DNA from: Anthonomus grandis grandis | Taxonomy: Eukaryota > Arthropoda > Insecta > Coleoptera > Curculionidae | DNA: 64,000 nt | Direction of reading: 5' to 3' | Assembly (NCBI RefSeq): GCF_022605725.1 | Contig: NC_065549.1 | Span: 34,797,690-34,861,689, forward strand | Shown: positions 45,063-57,669 of the stretch, in pieces | Position numbering within the stretch: the first letter of the stretch is position 1 | How the letters are laid out: each line of letters starts with the position of its first letter | Notes under the pieces: generated by a model | The model's database searches: none | What the model saw: the letters and a program-made list of their open reading frames with translations, nothing else | Told to the model about the DNA's origin: nothing | Made by a program: the position numbers and the translations under genes

Positions 45063-47924
45063 CAGGGTTGTGATTTAATAACGGATAAATTCAATAAAAG
45101 GGGGAGGGAAATCTAATAGAATAAGGTCGGGTGGCCTAGGCCACTCTATTGATCCACATCTGCCTATCCACTAGTTTGGGAAAATATTTCATAATTCTAA
45201 GAATGATTTTCCTTAAACCAGTGTGAATTTTAGTTTACCAGTACCTAAAATTATGCCGATTTTTTTTTGTCGGTAGTTCTTGAACCCCCGATAGTGTGGG
45301 ACTCCGTGACTGGTTACCCACTAAAACTTCTCCGCTGGGTGGTACCAGTTGGTTCCCGGCACTGCGGTCTGCTCTGTTGCATTTCTATTATGCCCCATAG
45401 ATTTACTTTCAATATATGTTCAGTTCTGTTGCTTCTAGGAACTTCAGTATTTTGCCCAGTGGTGAGGTTCTTATCCTCTCTGGTGAGAGTTTAGTTTCGC
45501 CCTGGTCTGGTTGAATGCTTCGCAGAAGCATAGAATGTGGAAAATAGTTTCTTCTTCCATATTGGTGATGCGTATGTAATGATGGGTCTCACCATTGTTG
45601 TATATACATAGTGTATCATTTTTGATGATAGTATCCATGATCTGCCGAACATTCTCTTGCGGTACATAAGAGTTTCTGTGGCCTTGTTTGTGTTGTTTAT
45701 TACATGCTTCTTGTAGCTGTGTTTTTCGCGCCTAGATATCTGACCTTATCTTCGAGTCGCAAATATCGCCAAAGAGCACTAGGTGTCTAATAGGCTTTAA
45801 TTTCCCCCTTTTTGTGAAGGGAATTAGGGTGATTTTGCGAGGTTTACCCTTAGTTGTTCTTCCATGCACCAGAGTGCTTGACTATATTCAGAACTCTTTG
45901 CATTTTTTCGAATACATGCTCTTGGTTGCCTTCCTATAGTAGTAGAACGATGTCGTCTGCGTATCCAACAGCAAAGATTTGTTGTATCTCCAGTTGTCTC
46001 AGGAGGCGATACAAGGCAATACAATACCGATACAAGGTTCCACAGCAGTGGTGGTACTCCTGCGGTGTTCGTCTGCGCACTTTGGCTTTTACCATGGTGC
46101 TGTTGAAACTCAACTTAACACCGTTCTATGATTTAGCATTTGGTTGACCCAACTGCCTAGCATGGGATATATACCTCGTGCCGCTATGGCTTGGTTGATT
46201 AAGTCATATGACGTGTTACCAATGCTCTCTTCATGTCTAAGAAGGCTCCTAGGGCGATTTCTTTGTTGTTAAAAGATTGATAGGCATATTAGTGTCGATG
46301 TAGCAGTTCTATAAGCTTTTCCTCTGTTTTCAGGAGGAATGATGTGAGGCAGATTAGTCGGAACGATTTGGGTTTCGCGTATGATTCGCATCTCACTTTT
46401 GGCAGGAATACTACCTTCGCTCCCTCCAACTCTGGTATGTGCGCCGTGACTAGACTGTCCTGCATTATTCTGCATTTAGGTAGCATTCTGCAGGTAACAG
46501 AAGTTCTCAACTGCTATTCTATCTGCTGTAGCATGATAGGTATAAAACTATCTATTCCGGCAGACTTAAATGGTTTGAAGGTGTTTATCGCTTATTTAAC
46601 TTTCTCCTAGATTACAACCTTTTTTTCCAATTCTCAGTTCTCCCTTTTGCCCCTGTTTCAAATTACGAAAGTCGGGTATTGGTCTTGTATTGAGTCGAGA
46701 ATTTCGGGTCCCGGGATGTTCAGCATTAAGCTGAACGATTCCTCCTCGATTGTCGTATATTCTCCATTGGAATTTATGCACGAACCAAGGGTCTGCTGCG
46801 GCCCCTTGGCTATTGCCTTGTGCAGTCTTGCATACGCTGGTATCTCAATTAGGTCCCTGCATTTTCCATCCTTCCCGTTTTGCTTATTTTATGGCATTAT
46901 TGTATCTGGTTAAGCTTTCTCTGTATTAATTCCACTCCTCCTTTCTCTTTGCTCGGTGAAAGGGTTTTCTTACTGTCCGCCTAAGCTTACTGAGCTCTTG
47001 GTTTCAGCAGAAGGTGTTGCCTGACATGTTTTGCTTGGGGATCCTCAGAGTTGTGTCCGCAGATTCTAGTTCGAACCTTATATACCTGTGATCTGATACG
47101 TGCCACCTTGTCACAAATGCGTCCCTTGCCTAGTGTTAGATCAATGGCCTCTCTGCGCAGTACATGGTTGAATACGTATGCCTGTTTACTTGTCCATTAT
47201 TCAAACAAAAAGTTGCATCGTCTGAAAAATATATCTGTTTCACTTGTCTGGGGTTATTATCAGTTCTTTCGATCATGGCTTGTTTTTGTGATCTCGATCA
47301 TTTTCTAGTAGCTCTTGAAGTAATTGAATTTCATAAGGGCGCCACTTTTTCTTTAATAATTTTGTTACAGTCGCTCTATGAAGCGTGTTATTCAAAGCGA
47401 GCTAAGTACTGAGAGGTTCGGATTTTCGTTTAAGGAAATTAGTACTGCCTGTTTTTTTTATCATTAGGAATGCCAGGCCTTCTTGGTCCGCCAAGATCCT
47501 TAACAGTTCCAGTCTCTCACCACTTAGCCTCTATTCTACCGATTGTAGACTGAATTACAGTTCTTTGTTCAGATACTTATTGTTAAAGATTATTTGATCT
47601 TCGTTCTGTTTTCTCACTACAGCCAAGCCTAATTAATATTTCTATCCTCTGAGTCTCAGAGTGTATTGTAAATATTGTCAATTAGCAATACTGTTGAAAC
47701 TTAAAAATTGACACTAGTACAGTGTTGTAGGTAATTAAAATGACTGGTTATAAATGGTTTGAAATGCTGTTAATGGCGGATACTTTCAGCATTTAAGAAA
47801 AAAAAATTCTGTCACACTTTTTTGCGACACTCGTATATTTCCATTTCATTTCAAAATATGCCCTGGGATCCAAAAATAAAATTGATGTGTCTGAGAATTT
47901 ATCCGTTATTAAATCACAAGCCTG
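45063..47924. mobile_element. TIR element of Tc1/mariner type, invaded by a retroposon
   Basis: 30-bp terminal inverted repeats beginning CAGGGTTGTGATTTAATAAC (left, 45063-45092) and CAGGCTTGTGATTTAATAAC (right, inverted, 47895-47924), with one mismatch over their length and TA on both sides. Its own transposase was not recognised. Most of the interior is the minus-strand retroposon described next. Confidence 0.75.
45245..47640 (-). pseudogene. R1/LOA-like non-LTR retroposon, decayed
   Basis: The minus strand shows RT pieces in changing frames: about 46600-46790 N-terminal (TIEEESFSLMLN region), about 46040-46080 GVPPLLWNLV, 45935-45970 VGYADDIVLLL with the catalytic YADD, and about 45580-45640 TMVRPIITYASPIWKK (thumb). 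A run of nine T at about 45259-45268 on the plus strand is the poly(A) tail of this minus-strand insertion. It is richer in G+C than its surroundings. Stops are frequent. Confidence 0.75.
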
Positions 47925-48219
47925 TACAATTAAAAAGCTAAAATTGTAACTCGGTTCAGATCTAAATGCTTTGGTAGAATAACATTCTTATACCTTAGAA
48001 TGGTTTGTTAAGTTCTTTTTAACATTTTCTATTGGAAATAAAAGATTTTAATAAAACTTTCACATTCTACATCTGAAAAAAAGGAAGCATTACCGGTCTT
48101 ATTTTTATATAAATATTTTATGTTAATGATTTTTTGACGTTTGGCATATACTTAACTAACACCGTACTTATTGAGTTTTAATATTAGCTGTTATTTATAA
48201 TTCTTTGTTTCACTCTCAG

Positions 48220-48507
48220 GCTCAACACGATTTGGAGGCGAACGTATCAACGTTATCTAGTAATGATTGGAAACAAAAAACAATAGAAATCGCTGCTATT
48301 AAAGATGAGTTTACAAAAATAATGTGTAAATTCGATAACGCAGATGTCTTTAAGCATTTAAAAGTGTCTTTAAGAGCAAGGAAGAAGAAAAGAGCCAATA
48401 AAAGAAGAACTAAAGATCAAACAATGTCTAAAAAGCAAGAGGAAATTGAAAATAAAAACAAGTTGCATAAAGAGATTGATCAGTGGTTATATAACAAAAG
48501 GCATGAG
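48220..48507 (+). CDS. PDCD7: PDCD7 / U11-59K, exon 3
   Basis: 288 bases, 96 codons, both borders in phase 0, with acceptor CACTCTCAG| and donor GAG|GTAAGC. The protein is helical and strongly charged: DLEANVSTLSSNDWKQKTIE, a basic ARKKKRANKRRTK stretch, then KLHKEIDQWLYNKRHE. The last part matches the IDKW...EVE segment of PDCD7 proteins and continues directly into exon 4. Confidence 0.85.
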
Positions 48508-49649
48508 GTAAGCATGTTGATAATAATTAATAGTTTTTAGCTTTTTAGTCTATCTACATACATAATATACAGGGTTTCTATCATTATTTATATTAAGTCC
48601 TAAACGTCTTAGATTTTTCACTACAGATTGTAAATTTGAAAGAAAAAATAACAACAACAAAACAACAAACAAGTTGTACTAAAAATAACAGCGTATGCCT
48701 CTTTAAATTCTACACCACTGACAATTTTTAAATTTCTGTTTTGAAGATTATGCAATTCTTTTGTCTTTTGCCAAGTTTCATGATTTTGTGAGGTTAGTTC
48801 AAGAATTATGAGTAAAAATTCATTTTACCAGCACCATCTTTAAATGGTCTCTTCCTTAGGAGATTGTTTATGAAAAAAAAAATATTTAAACTTTTTAAAA
48901 AAAAACGCGTACTTAAGTTAGACCCCCGAAGTAGCAGCTGAGCCTTTTGTAATAACCGTATATTGTTAAATATTAAAAATGTCATTTTTAATTATTACAT
49001 TTCATACCTATGATGTTTTGAGATTATTCGCTAATATACGGGTTTTTTCATTTATAAAAATGATTTGTCAGCAGTACAATCACGACTCTTAAGCGATGAT
49101 TCTTGATGCGATGATAAACCTTGAGATGCCAGACCCAGAATTTTAAGTTTTTACTAATGCAAATAGAGCATTAAAAAAGATTTAATTAGAGGTATGTTTT
49201 GAACAAAAAATTAAGGAAAATAATTATTAACTCGAAAACCGAAAAAAGTTATTGATGTAAGAAAAAAAGACCAGAAAGTAATTGCAAACAGAAGATGTTC
49301 CAGTTGAAATATCAAAGATCACGACTTCTTGGTATAATCGGCAACGATGCATCGCTAGAAGTATTTTAGATATATCGTTAATGGCTATACACGGGATTAA
49401 GGATGCCTTCGCGCTAACCTGAAGACGCAAGTCTAACTGTTACTGATATTTGCATACACACGAAAGACATCACTTCATTTTGAATGAACCGAAATAAATA
49501 AAATATCACTAAATATTAAAGATATGTGTCTAATTAGAACCGCTGTTGGATGTACAACTAATGAAAAAATATGAAGTGCAAATAGGTGAAGACATGATTA
49601 CATAAAAGGAGTCAATGCACACATGTAAATTAATTAAAAGAGTTAAAAG

Positions 49650-49915
49650 TAGAACCTGATGATCACCGAGATTATATGCGAATGCCCGAAGAAATGTACA
49701 TGGAACTATTGCATTTGGTATCACCTTACATTCAGAAAAAAGATACTGTGATGCGACAATCTAACAACTAGTTTCTATCTAAGTCCGCACGAAAGATTAT
49801 CATCCACTTTAAGATGGCTGGTAACAGATTGCAGCTTACAAGATTTAAAGTACAGTGCTGTAATATCCCGGCAAAATTATTGCAGAAACTTGTAAAACAG
49901 TATTTTTAGTTTAGA
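49650..49915 (+). pseudogene. PIF/Harbinger transposase, 5' part
   Basis: 49658-49768 reads DDHRDYMRMPEEMYMELLHL and IQKKDTVMRQ. After a frameshift, 49780-49910 reads SPHERLSSTLRWLVTDCSLQ and DLKYSAVISRQ. These are the N-terminal blocks of HARBI1-like nucleases. The sequence stops abruptly at about 49915, where the Jockey-like element begins. The remaining part resumes at about 53086. Confidence 0.8.
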
Positions 49916-52900
49916 CTCTTTTGGTGGTAGATGTTGTCCACTTGCATCGCCCGGTTCAATACCACCACATAGGACTTAGGCGGCGTGAAGTGGTTCCGTG
50001 GAACTCACGTTTCGCCGCCATGTCGATGTGCCCGGTTTCCAAAGGGGAAATGGAGAAGACAAGTAAATGCATGATGGCGCCCTCACGACCAAAACTTTCC
50101 GGAGGTAAACTCGCCTCCCATTCGGATCTCCGGGCGGAGGCTGGTCGGGGGGGTCCATCAGGCGGATCAAAAAGCTTAAAAATCAATTTCTGCAACATCA
50201 GAGGCCTAAACACCAATATTAATGCAGTACACCAACACTTGCAATCAAATAAGCCTCACATTCTGGCATTGGCAGAAACAAAGGTGAAACCTTCAACAAC
50301 AAATGTTCACCTCACTTATCCTGGATACGACCTACACACCCGATTTCGACTAAACTTTGGATTGGCAGTATTTGTCAAGAACGATTTGAGTTGCCAGCGG
50401 GAGGAAACGCTTGAACCTACGGACTTCGACGTCATGTGGTTCAAAATAATAGCCAGTGGTGCCACGAAAATTATCTGCTGTATCTACAGACCACCAAGCG
50501 ACACCCAATATAGACGGCTCTTTTTGAACCTGGTTGATTGCATTAACCATCTGCAAATTGACTACCCAAGCGCAGAAATCATCGTCATAGGTGATTTTAA
50601 CGTTCACAATATCAACTGGCTGCGCTTCTGCAACAAGAACGACGATGAAGGACGAGAAGCTGAGCTATTTGCCACCATATGCGGGCTTACGCAGCTTGTG
50701 GAGGAACCTACCAGAATCCCCGATCGAGGCGGCGAGTTCGCGAGTCTCCTAGATGTGGTCTTGGCTTCAGACCCTGACTCGTACACAGTATCAGTACATG
50801 CTCCCCTAGGAACATCGGACCACAAATTGATAACAGTCTCTTGCCAGTTGGAGGTTAAAACGCAGGATCCTCCGATGCCGCGGAAGGTATGGCACTATAA
50901 ATCAGCAGAGTGGAACCATCTTCGGGAATTTGATCGCTCATTCCCTTGGAAAGAAGTCTGCTTTAGAATCAATAACATCTCAGAATGTGCAAACCAAATT
51001 ACAGAGACGATCTTGGCAGGAATGGAAGCTTATATCCCTTTTTCTACTAAATGCGGATCAAACAACAAGCAATGGTTCAACCTAAATTGCAAAAAGGCAG
51101 TAAACACTAAAAACGCAGCATATCGCAAATGGCGTCAACATCCTTCCATCGAAAATCGGAGGAACTTTTTAGCCTCCAGAAATAGCTGCAAGCGAATTAT
51201 TGATGAATGCAAAGAGAGTCACAACAACAGGATCAAAAACAAACTGCTAAACTGCCCAAATGGAACAAGATCTTTCTGGTCGGTATCGAAAGCCGTTAGT
51301 CAAGGATTTGCTAAGTCGGCCTTGCCACCCCTAACAGCAGATGATGGTTCTATCGCGTTAACAGCAAGGGAAAATGCCAACTTACCGGGTAAACTCTTCG
51401 CGTCCAATTCTACTCTGCACTCGCAATGCAAAACACCGCCATATTTGCCAAGGGTGAATTCATCGATGGGAGAAATTTCGTTTCCCCAACAAATTATAAA
51501 TAAAATTCTTAAAAGCGTAGACACCAACAAAGCTACTGGACCCGATGGAATTCCAGCCCTAATACTAAAACGTTGTGCAGACGAATTGACTCCTTCCTTA
51601 TGTAGACTGTTCACGGCATCGTATAAGCAGAGCCAATTTCCAACAAGCTGGAAAACTGCTCGAGTGCAAGCTGTACCCAAAAAGGGTAAGAAGACGATGT
51701 CCTCTAACTACCGCTCGATTGCACTAGTTCCAGTAATATCGAAGATTATGGAGAAAGCAATCAACCAACAACTGTTAAGATATCTGGAATCATCTGGACT
51801 AATCAGCGATCATCAATACGGCTTCCGAAAGCTTAGATCCACCGGCGATCTTCTGGCCTACGTCACACACTTGTGGACAGAGGCCATGGAGGAGCACCGC
51901 TCAGTCGCTCTTGACATTTCCAAGGCATTTGACAGAGTGTGGCATGAGGGACTACTAACCAAGCTCTCCTCAATCGGCATACAAAACTCATTATTGAATT
52001 GGATCAAAAGTTTTCTTGAACAACGAACAATCCAAGTAGCCGTCGATGGATACCTCCCAGACAAATTTAACATTAACGCTGGAGTCCCTCAAGGATGCAT
52101 TCTATCCCCCACCCTTTTCTTGGTATATATCAACGATTTGCTAGGAACCACTGTCAATCCAATCTACAGCTTTGCGGACGATAGCACACTTATTTCCACA
52201 TTTAAGTCCGCCAAACCAACGACAACCGCAAGTTCTCAGAGTCTTAGGCAGCAACAAGTAGCTTCAACCAACAACGATATTAAAGCAATCTTGGAGTGGG
52301 GCGATAACAATTTGATTAATTTTAACTCTAAAAAAACGCAGGCTGCAGTATTTACGATGAAGACTAACCTTGGTGGCCCGGAGCTGGTTATGGCAGGGAA
52401 AACATTGCCAATGAAATCATTTTTACATCTTCTAGGAGTCGAGGTCACCAACAGTGTGTCTTGGCATGACCACGTTGCCGAGGTCGCCAGGGCGGCTTCC
52501 AAAAAACGCGGAGTGCTTTTCAAAACGAAAAAACTGTATTCACCAGAACAGCTGCTGACTCTTTATAAGGCTCAAATACGCCCTTCCCTCGAGTATTGCT
52601 CGCATGTCTGGAGCTCCGCACCCAAGCATAGTTTAAACCTGCTGGATTCTATACAGAAGAGAGCTATTCGTCTTATCGACAAACCAGAACTGACAAAGAG
52701 TCTGGATAGTCTGGAGCACAGGAGAAAGGTGGCTGATCTCTGTTTATTCTACCGTTATTATCAAGTGCTCCTCTGAGCTGGCAGGCCTGATTCCACCCAG
52801 GGCTGTTCCGGCAAGAAGGACGCGTCTAGCAGTTGCGGCTCATAAACATCGAGTCCACCTGCCTACCCCAAGGACGTCGCTGTATCGGGACTCATTCATC

Positions 52901-53064
52901 TGGAGAACATCTTCTTTGTGGAACGGGCTTCCACCTCACATAATTCCCGACGCATACAACCTACAGCGATTCAAGATAAATGCCCACAAATATCTTCGCG
53001 CAAGCACCACTTCAAGAGTGACATAGGACTTTCCTCTTGTGCTTGTGTTTAGCATAAAAAAAAA
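49916..53064 (+). mobile_element. Jockey-like non-LTR retrotransposon, nearly intact
   Basis: It lies inside a Harbinger transposase relic. It holds one long pol frame, a short 3' UTR and an A9 run at 53056-53064. Base composition is distinctly richer in G+C than the flanks, as expected for a young insertion. No ORF1 is seen, so it is probably 5' truncated. No clear target duplication was found. Confidence 0.82.
49921..53026 (+). pseudogene. Endonuclease/reverse transcriptase of the Jockey-like element
   Basis: 951 codons are open to 52776. Endonuclease: INFCNIRGLNTNINAVHQHL, ALAETKV (catalytic Glu), IYRPPSD, VIGDFNVHNINW, GTSDHKL. RT: TGPDGIPALILKRCADEL, NYRSIALVPVISKIMEKAI, ALDISKAFDRVWHEGLL (motif A), GVPQGCILSPTLFLVYINDL (motif B), FADDSTLIS (motif C), then thumb and YCSHVWSSAP. 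Near 52765 a frameshift occurs. The C-terminus goes on in another frame (SSELAGLIPPRAVPARRTR ... LWNGLPPHI) to the stop at 53026. There is no RNase H. About 80 upstream codons precede the endonuclease fold and may not be translated. Target-primed reverse transcription is the family's role. Confidence 0.88.
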
Positions 53065-53085
53065 TTATAAAGGGTTCTTTAGTAT

Positions 53086-53575
53086 TGTTTTAATGGCAAT
53101 TGTTAATGCTAATAACGAACTTACATTAATTAATATTGGAACAAATGGTCGTGTTTCCGAAGGTTGTGTCTTGGAAAATAGCAATTTGTTTCTCCAAACT
53201 TATTGGTAACTCACTAAATATACCAGGTTTAAAAGAAATTAGTCCTAAAAAAGCAAGTAGAAATTACTTTTTGTATTCTAGCGACTCGTTTTCGCCTATT
53301 ACACACAAAAATAAACATGAATCTAAAAACCATAGAGTTGGCGGTTTTAACGTATTGTATATTGAACAACTATTAATGTTGTAAGTGCGGCGAGTCTTAT
53401 ATATCACCTTTAACTACACAAGAAAATGGAATAACTACCAGTAATGGTACAGAAAATTTAACAAATCCAACGGGGTCATAACCGTCATGCAAACCAACAA
53501 GCAAAGGAAGTCAGGGATTCATTTTTAAGATATTTTAGTTAAGAAGGTAAAGTACCTAGGCAAAATGATGAACAT
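53086..53575 (+). pseudogene. PIF/Harbinger transposase, 3' part
   Basis: At 53090-53190 the plus strand reads VLMAIVNANNELTLINIGTN and GRVSEGCVLENSNL, the DDE block of HARBI1-like nucleases. At 53460-53575, after frame changes, NRHANQQAKEVRDSFLRYFS matches the C-terminus. It belongs with 49650-49915. A central stretch of the protein is missing at the Jockey junction. Confidence 0.8.
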
Positions 53576-53639
53576 AAGTTTGTTGCAACAATATAATTGC
53601 ATTACAAGCAAAACTTTGGACCATCCTCACGTGTTTGTT

Positions 53640-55420
53640 TACTAGTGTCAATAAAAATATCAATACCCGGTCAGGTCAGAAACACCGTTTGCTGAGCCTA
53701 TCAATTTGCGGTGTTGCCGACTTGCTAGCAAAGTCTCCAAAGACCCAGAATGTGGTCTGAATCAGTGTGCGCAAAATGTACAAAGACAATTTTTGCAAAA
53801 TCGTGTGCCAGACAATGCAGTTCATGTGCTAATTAGTCGCATGTAAACTGTACAAAACTATCTGTTTCTCATTTTAACAAAATCTGTGTCAGGACAATAA
53901 AAAAGAAAAGTCATGAATGGATTTGCGATAAATACAGCGAAATCAGGGTTAGGTGTCGTGCATCTCTCGATTTGCAAGAGGTTGATCGACCTAGTCACTC
54001 GTCAAAAAAAACCTACTCAGGCTGCTAAAATTTCTTTATTATAGCTTATAGTAGACGCTCGGTCTCGGCAACAGAGAAAAAAATTGCACATCAAAAATAT
54101 GAAATCTCCAATCTTAAAGTGGATTACATTTTTCCAGTTAAAGATATAGGTGCAAGGTTATAAGTGATACTTGCTATAAATGCTACATTTCAAAGATGAA
54201 TCATAATGTAGCCCAAAATTTAAATAACTTTTGGAAACATGTCAACATTGCCGAAGGCGGTCAGAATATAGTTAATTTCTTTGCCCGTCACTTTCAGCAA
54301 CTTACAAAAAACATGAAGGTACAGTTTCCAATTATAATTTTGGTTACAATCTTGATTTTGATTCTATTAACATATCTCTTACTGATGTTCAAAACGATTG
54401 ACGGCCTCAAAACTAAATTTTCTTATGGACTTAATGGCATACCATCAATCTTATTAAAAATTTGTACTACATCAACAAACCACACCCCTACATTGTACAT
54501 TATCTGTTTTGCCTTTCTTTTGATTCAAGTTTCTTGACTCCGATATATAAGAATGGGCATAGAAATGTCATTGCCAACTACAGGGGTATAACCACTCAAT
54601 CTGAAATACCCAAATTATTGACAGACTTTTTGTCAGAGAGCTCTCATGGCGTAGTCGGAACATAATTATACATCACACACAGGGGATGTTGATAATGTTT
54701 TTTATGGTCAGTAAATAGTGGTTTGGAGCTTAATATTTAAAAAATGCTTAAGCATGTTTTTTGGTTGATCTCTAAGATTAAATGTACGTCATTACACAAT
54801 AAATCGCTTAGTTCTTAAATCTGCTACTACTGTTAGAAACTTGGATGCGTTACTGGAGAGTAAATTGACATTTGCGGTTCATTATGATGAGATTGTCAAT
54901 AAGTGTGTGCGTAATCTTGGTTTTGTTGTGCATAACTTTGGTAAATTGTCTGTCTTTTGTTTCAAGATGCCCTACTATTCAATTGTTCGTTCTGTGCCTG
55001 AATATGCCTCGTCTGCATGGTGGAATTTTTTATTGCCCTGATATTTTGGAAAATATAGGTACCTCAATATCAATGTCAATATCAAAAAGAGATGTCAGAA
55101 TCCTCTATGTTTCATTTGCCTTTCCACTATGCCAAATACAGTTTATTTTCTCGACCAGAATGATGAGAGAGCATTTTAGTGTTTAATCTTGACCTCTTTG
55201 TAGATAAATCTTAATCACGTTAATTCATTTAAATTAAGACTCAAGGTTAACTATAGGTTATGTTTTACGTCTTTGTATTTTCTGCTATAGCTTGTTTATT
55301 TTCATATTATTAATTATTGTTATATTCTTTGCCAGTTATTATTATTGTTATTATTATGTATTTTATTATATTCTGGCAAATTGGCTTTGCTTTTTAAATA
55401 AATAAATAAATTTAAAAAAA
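53640..55420 (+). pseudogene. Non-LTR retrotransposon relic with zinc-finger ORF1 trace
   Basis: At about 53690-53960 a broken frame shows Cys/His pairs (CAKCTK, CSSC, HVNC, WICDKYS) like a PHD-type finger of ORF1. 54196-54537 has FSYGLNGIPSILLKIC (RT N-terminal motif). 54540-54665 has TPIYKNGHRNVIANYRGIT. 54841-55041 has LTFAVHYDEIVNKCVRNLGF and PEYASSAWW (C-terminal). The RT catalytic core is deleted. An (AAAT)n tail ends the element near 55420. It resembles the relic at 35590-37030. Confidence 0.65.
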
Positions 55421-55596
55421 TAAGTAAATAAAATAATACCAATAATAATAATTAATATTTTTGTTACTATTAAACGATTTTTAAACAAAGCATTATTTTT
55501 GTAGAATTTACATTTGAAATATATTTCCATAAATTGGACAAAAAATTTAAATGTACATACATTTTCTGTATTACAAACTAAATAAGTAATGTATAC

Positions 55597-55600
55597 AAGT
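55597..55600 (+). repeat. Target duplication AAGT, left
   Basis: AAGT directly precedes the left end of the Sola-like element and is repeated at 58259-58262. Confidence 0.7.
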
Positions 55601-56439
55601 GAAGGGTACAGGCTAAAAAGGGGGAATGTCACTTTTTGCTCATTTTGAGCTGTTCAGTCCGTTCAACTTTTAATAGACAGAAGTATCACCTAGTAACATT
55701 ATACAGGCGAAAAAAGGGAAGAGTCGCCAGTTATCGACAATTTAAATTAAGCTGTACTGGCTAAAAAGGAGGAGAGTCCGCGAGCCACATGCTAAGAAGG
55801 GGGAACGTCACAAATGCACGTTATTCAGGAACTGTCAGAAGGCTCTCTTGACTGTAGTTACTTTTATTTTCTGATTGTGTTTACCGGTTCTGGTGTTTAT
55901 TTATTGTTCGTCAAACTTGTGGAAATATAAGTGACAAGTCGTATTTTAATATTGTAGGGCTAATAAACAGTATAAAATGAATCCGTGACAGTGACAGTGA
56001 AGACTTTGTTGTTATGCCAGTTCAGGGAAAAAAGAGAAAAAGTAACGGAAGACTAACCGATGTTTCTAAAAAACTTAACCTACAAAGCCTGTGACAGGAA
56101 GCGACTCCCAATGTAAACGTCCCAAGTGTTTTGATAAAGTTCCACTTAGTGCAAGACAAAAGAAAATAAGTGAGTTTAATTTATTAAAATCCGTGGATGA
56201 GCAAAACATCTATTTGTGTGGACTTATTAGTGTATGTCCTGTACAAAAGTGACGTCCACGTAACGCAGAAGAGGTCGCAAGATTACATGAGAGTTCACTT
56301 GCTTATCATGTCAGAATCTCTTTAGATGGTGAGACAACAGAAGTACCAGTTTGTTTTAAGGCTTTTCTTTTCTTACATGGTATAACTAAAAAAAAAGCTT
56401 GAAATTCTGCAGAAATCTTTAAAAATTATTGGTAGCGCC

Positions 56440-57669
56440 CCAATTGATAAACGAGAAAAACACTTAAATAGGCCTCTCAAGCTGAAACAGGAAGCTAAAG
56501 ATCTAGTAGTTAATCATATTAGTTCTTTCAAAGGACGACAAAGCCATTACAGCCTAAAGGATTCTTCAAAAACCCACCTGCCCGACGATTTAAATATCAG
56601 AAAAATGGACAATATGTACAAAAATACCATTACAGATTAAAAATATTGTGTGTCATATGAAACATATGACACACAATATTTATCTATTTTCTCACGAGAC
56701 TTCAACATTTCATTTGGTTACCCAAGGTCGGATACGTGCAGTATCTGTGACGAATACTTGACAAATATTAGGTCCCTAGAAGCCAAAATGAAGAATGTGT
56801 CAGAAAATGCCATAGAAAAAAAAAACAACTAGATGACAAAATCACTACCCTCCAACAGGAAAATCTACTTCACAAGCATAAAGCTGAAGTGTTTTATTCA
56901 AGAAAAAAGGCTGCAAAATTATCTAGTCGGCTAAATGAGAACAAAGAAGCAATATGCATGGATTTTGCTAAAAATCTGCCAGTGCCCAACATCAGCACAA
57001 ATGATGTTTATTATAAGAGACAGTTATCTGTATTCTCTTTTAATATTCACGTTTTGTCGACTAGTCAAAGTATTTTATATACTTATCTCTGACTGAGGCT
57101 CTGACGATGTATGTTCGATGTTGCATCATTTTATTTACAACTTTCTACCTAGTAGTGTTCGAGTCCTCGATATATTTTGCGACTCATGTCGGGGACAGAA
57201 TAAGAATTACACAGTTATCCGTTACCTCCATCACTTAGTGCATGTGCAAAAAAGGTTTGGTGAAATCAAGATCAGTTTTCCCATTAGAGGACATTCATTT
57301 ATGGAATGCGACAAGGATTTTGGACTAGTTCAGCAAAAGTCGCGTGTGGAACTACCAAATGAATGGGCTGGAGTTTTCAGAGCTGCACGAGTTAAACCAA
57401 ATCCTTTTGATGTTAGGGAAATCACTTTCGATTTGTTTAAATGCTGGACTACACATTTTTCTACACTTTAGAAAAATAAGTGTCCAATGAAGATCCAGCC
57501 CATACGTGAACTAAAAGTCGTTAAAGATCATCCCAGGCTCGTCTTCCATCGTTCAACATGGAATGGTATGTGGGAATCGGCTGTTTTGATTGAACCGAAG
57601 AAAAAATTTATCAATAATTTACCAAACAATTTGTTCGAATTACCAGGCCAATTATACAAAGGTACCTAA
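56440..57669 (+). pseudogene. Transposase of the Sola-like element, broken
   Basis: Successive frames: about 56480-56640 with ISSFKGRQSHYSLKDSSKTH and LPDDLNIRKM. 56650-56832 with NISFGYPRSDTCSICDEYLT, a CxxC pair. 56889-57092 with RQLSVFSFNIHVLSTSQSIL. 57118-57471 with VLDIFCDSCRGQNKNYTVIR (probable catalytic Asp), FPIRGHSFMECDKDFGLV and RAARVKPNPFD. 57487-57669 with a C-terminal TWNGMWESAVLIEPKK. Stops and a perfect hairpin at 56641-56681 separate them. Proteins of this type are common in insect genomes as uncharacterised, transposon-derived genes. I assign it by context. Confidence 0.7.
56641..56681. repeat. Perfect hairpin, 19-bp arms and 3-bp loop
   Basis: AAATATTGTGTGTCATATG, then AAA, then its exact complement. 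It lies inside the transposase relic at a frame break. Confidence 0.9.

Larger units (their letters stand above)
41043..48219 (+). other. PDCD7: PDCD7 intron 2 (7.2 kb, transposon-filled)
   Basis: Donor GTAAGT, acceptor TTTCACTCTCAG. It contains a mariner element, a deleted Tc1, a tandem repeat and a TIR element invaded by a retroposon, each listed separately. Pieces not assigned (41043-41359, 42841-43241, 44370-45062, 47925-48219) are AT-rich with nothing recognised. Confidence 0.75.

Noticed and set aside
44922..45116. 64-codon hydrophobic frame
   Set aside because: Low-complexity translation ending at a TIR; no family resemblance.
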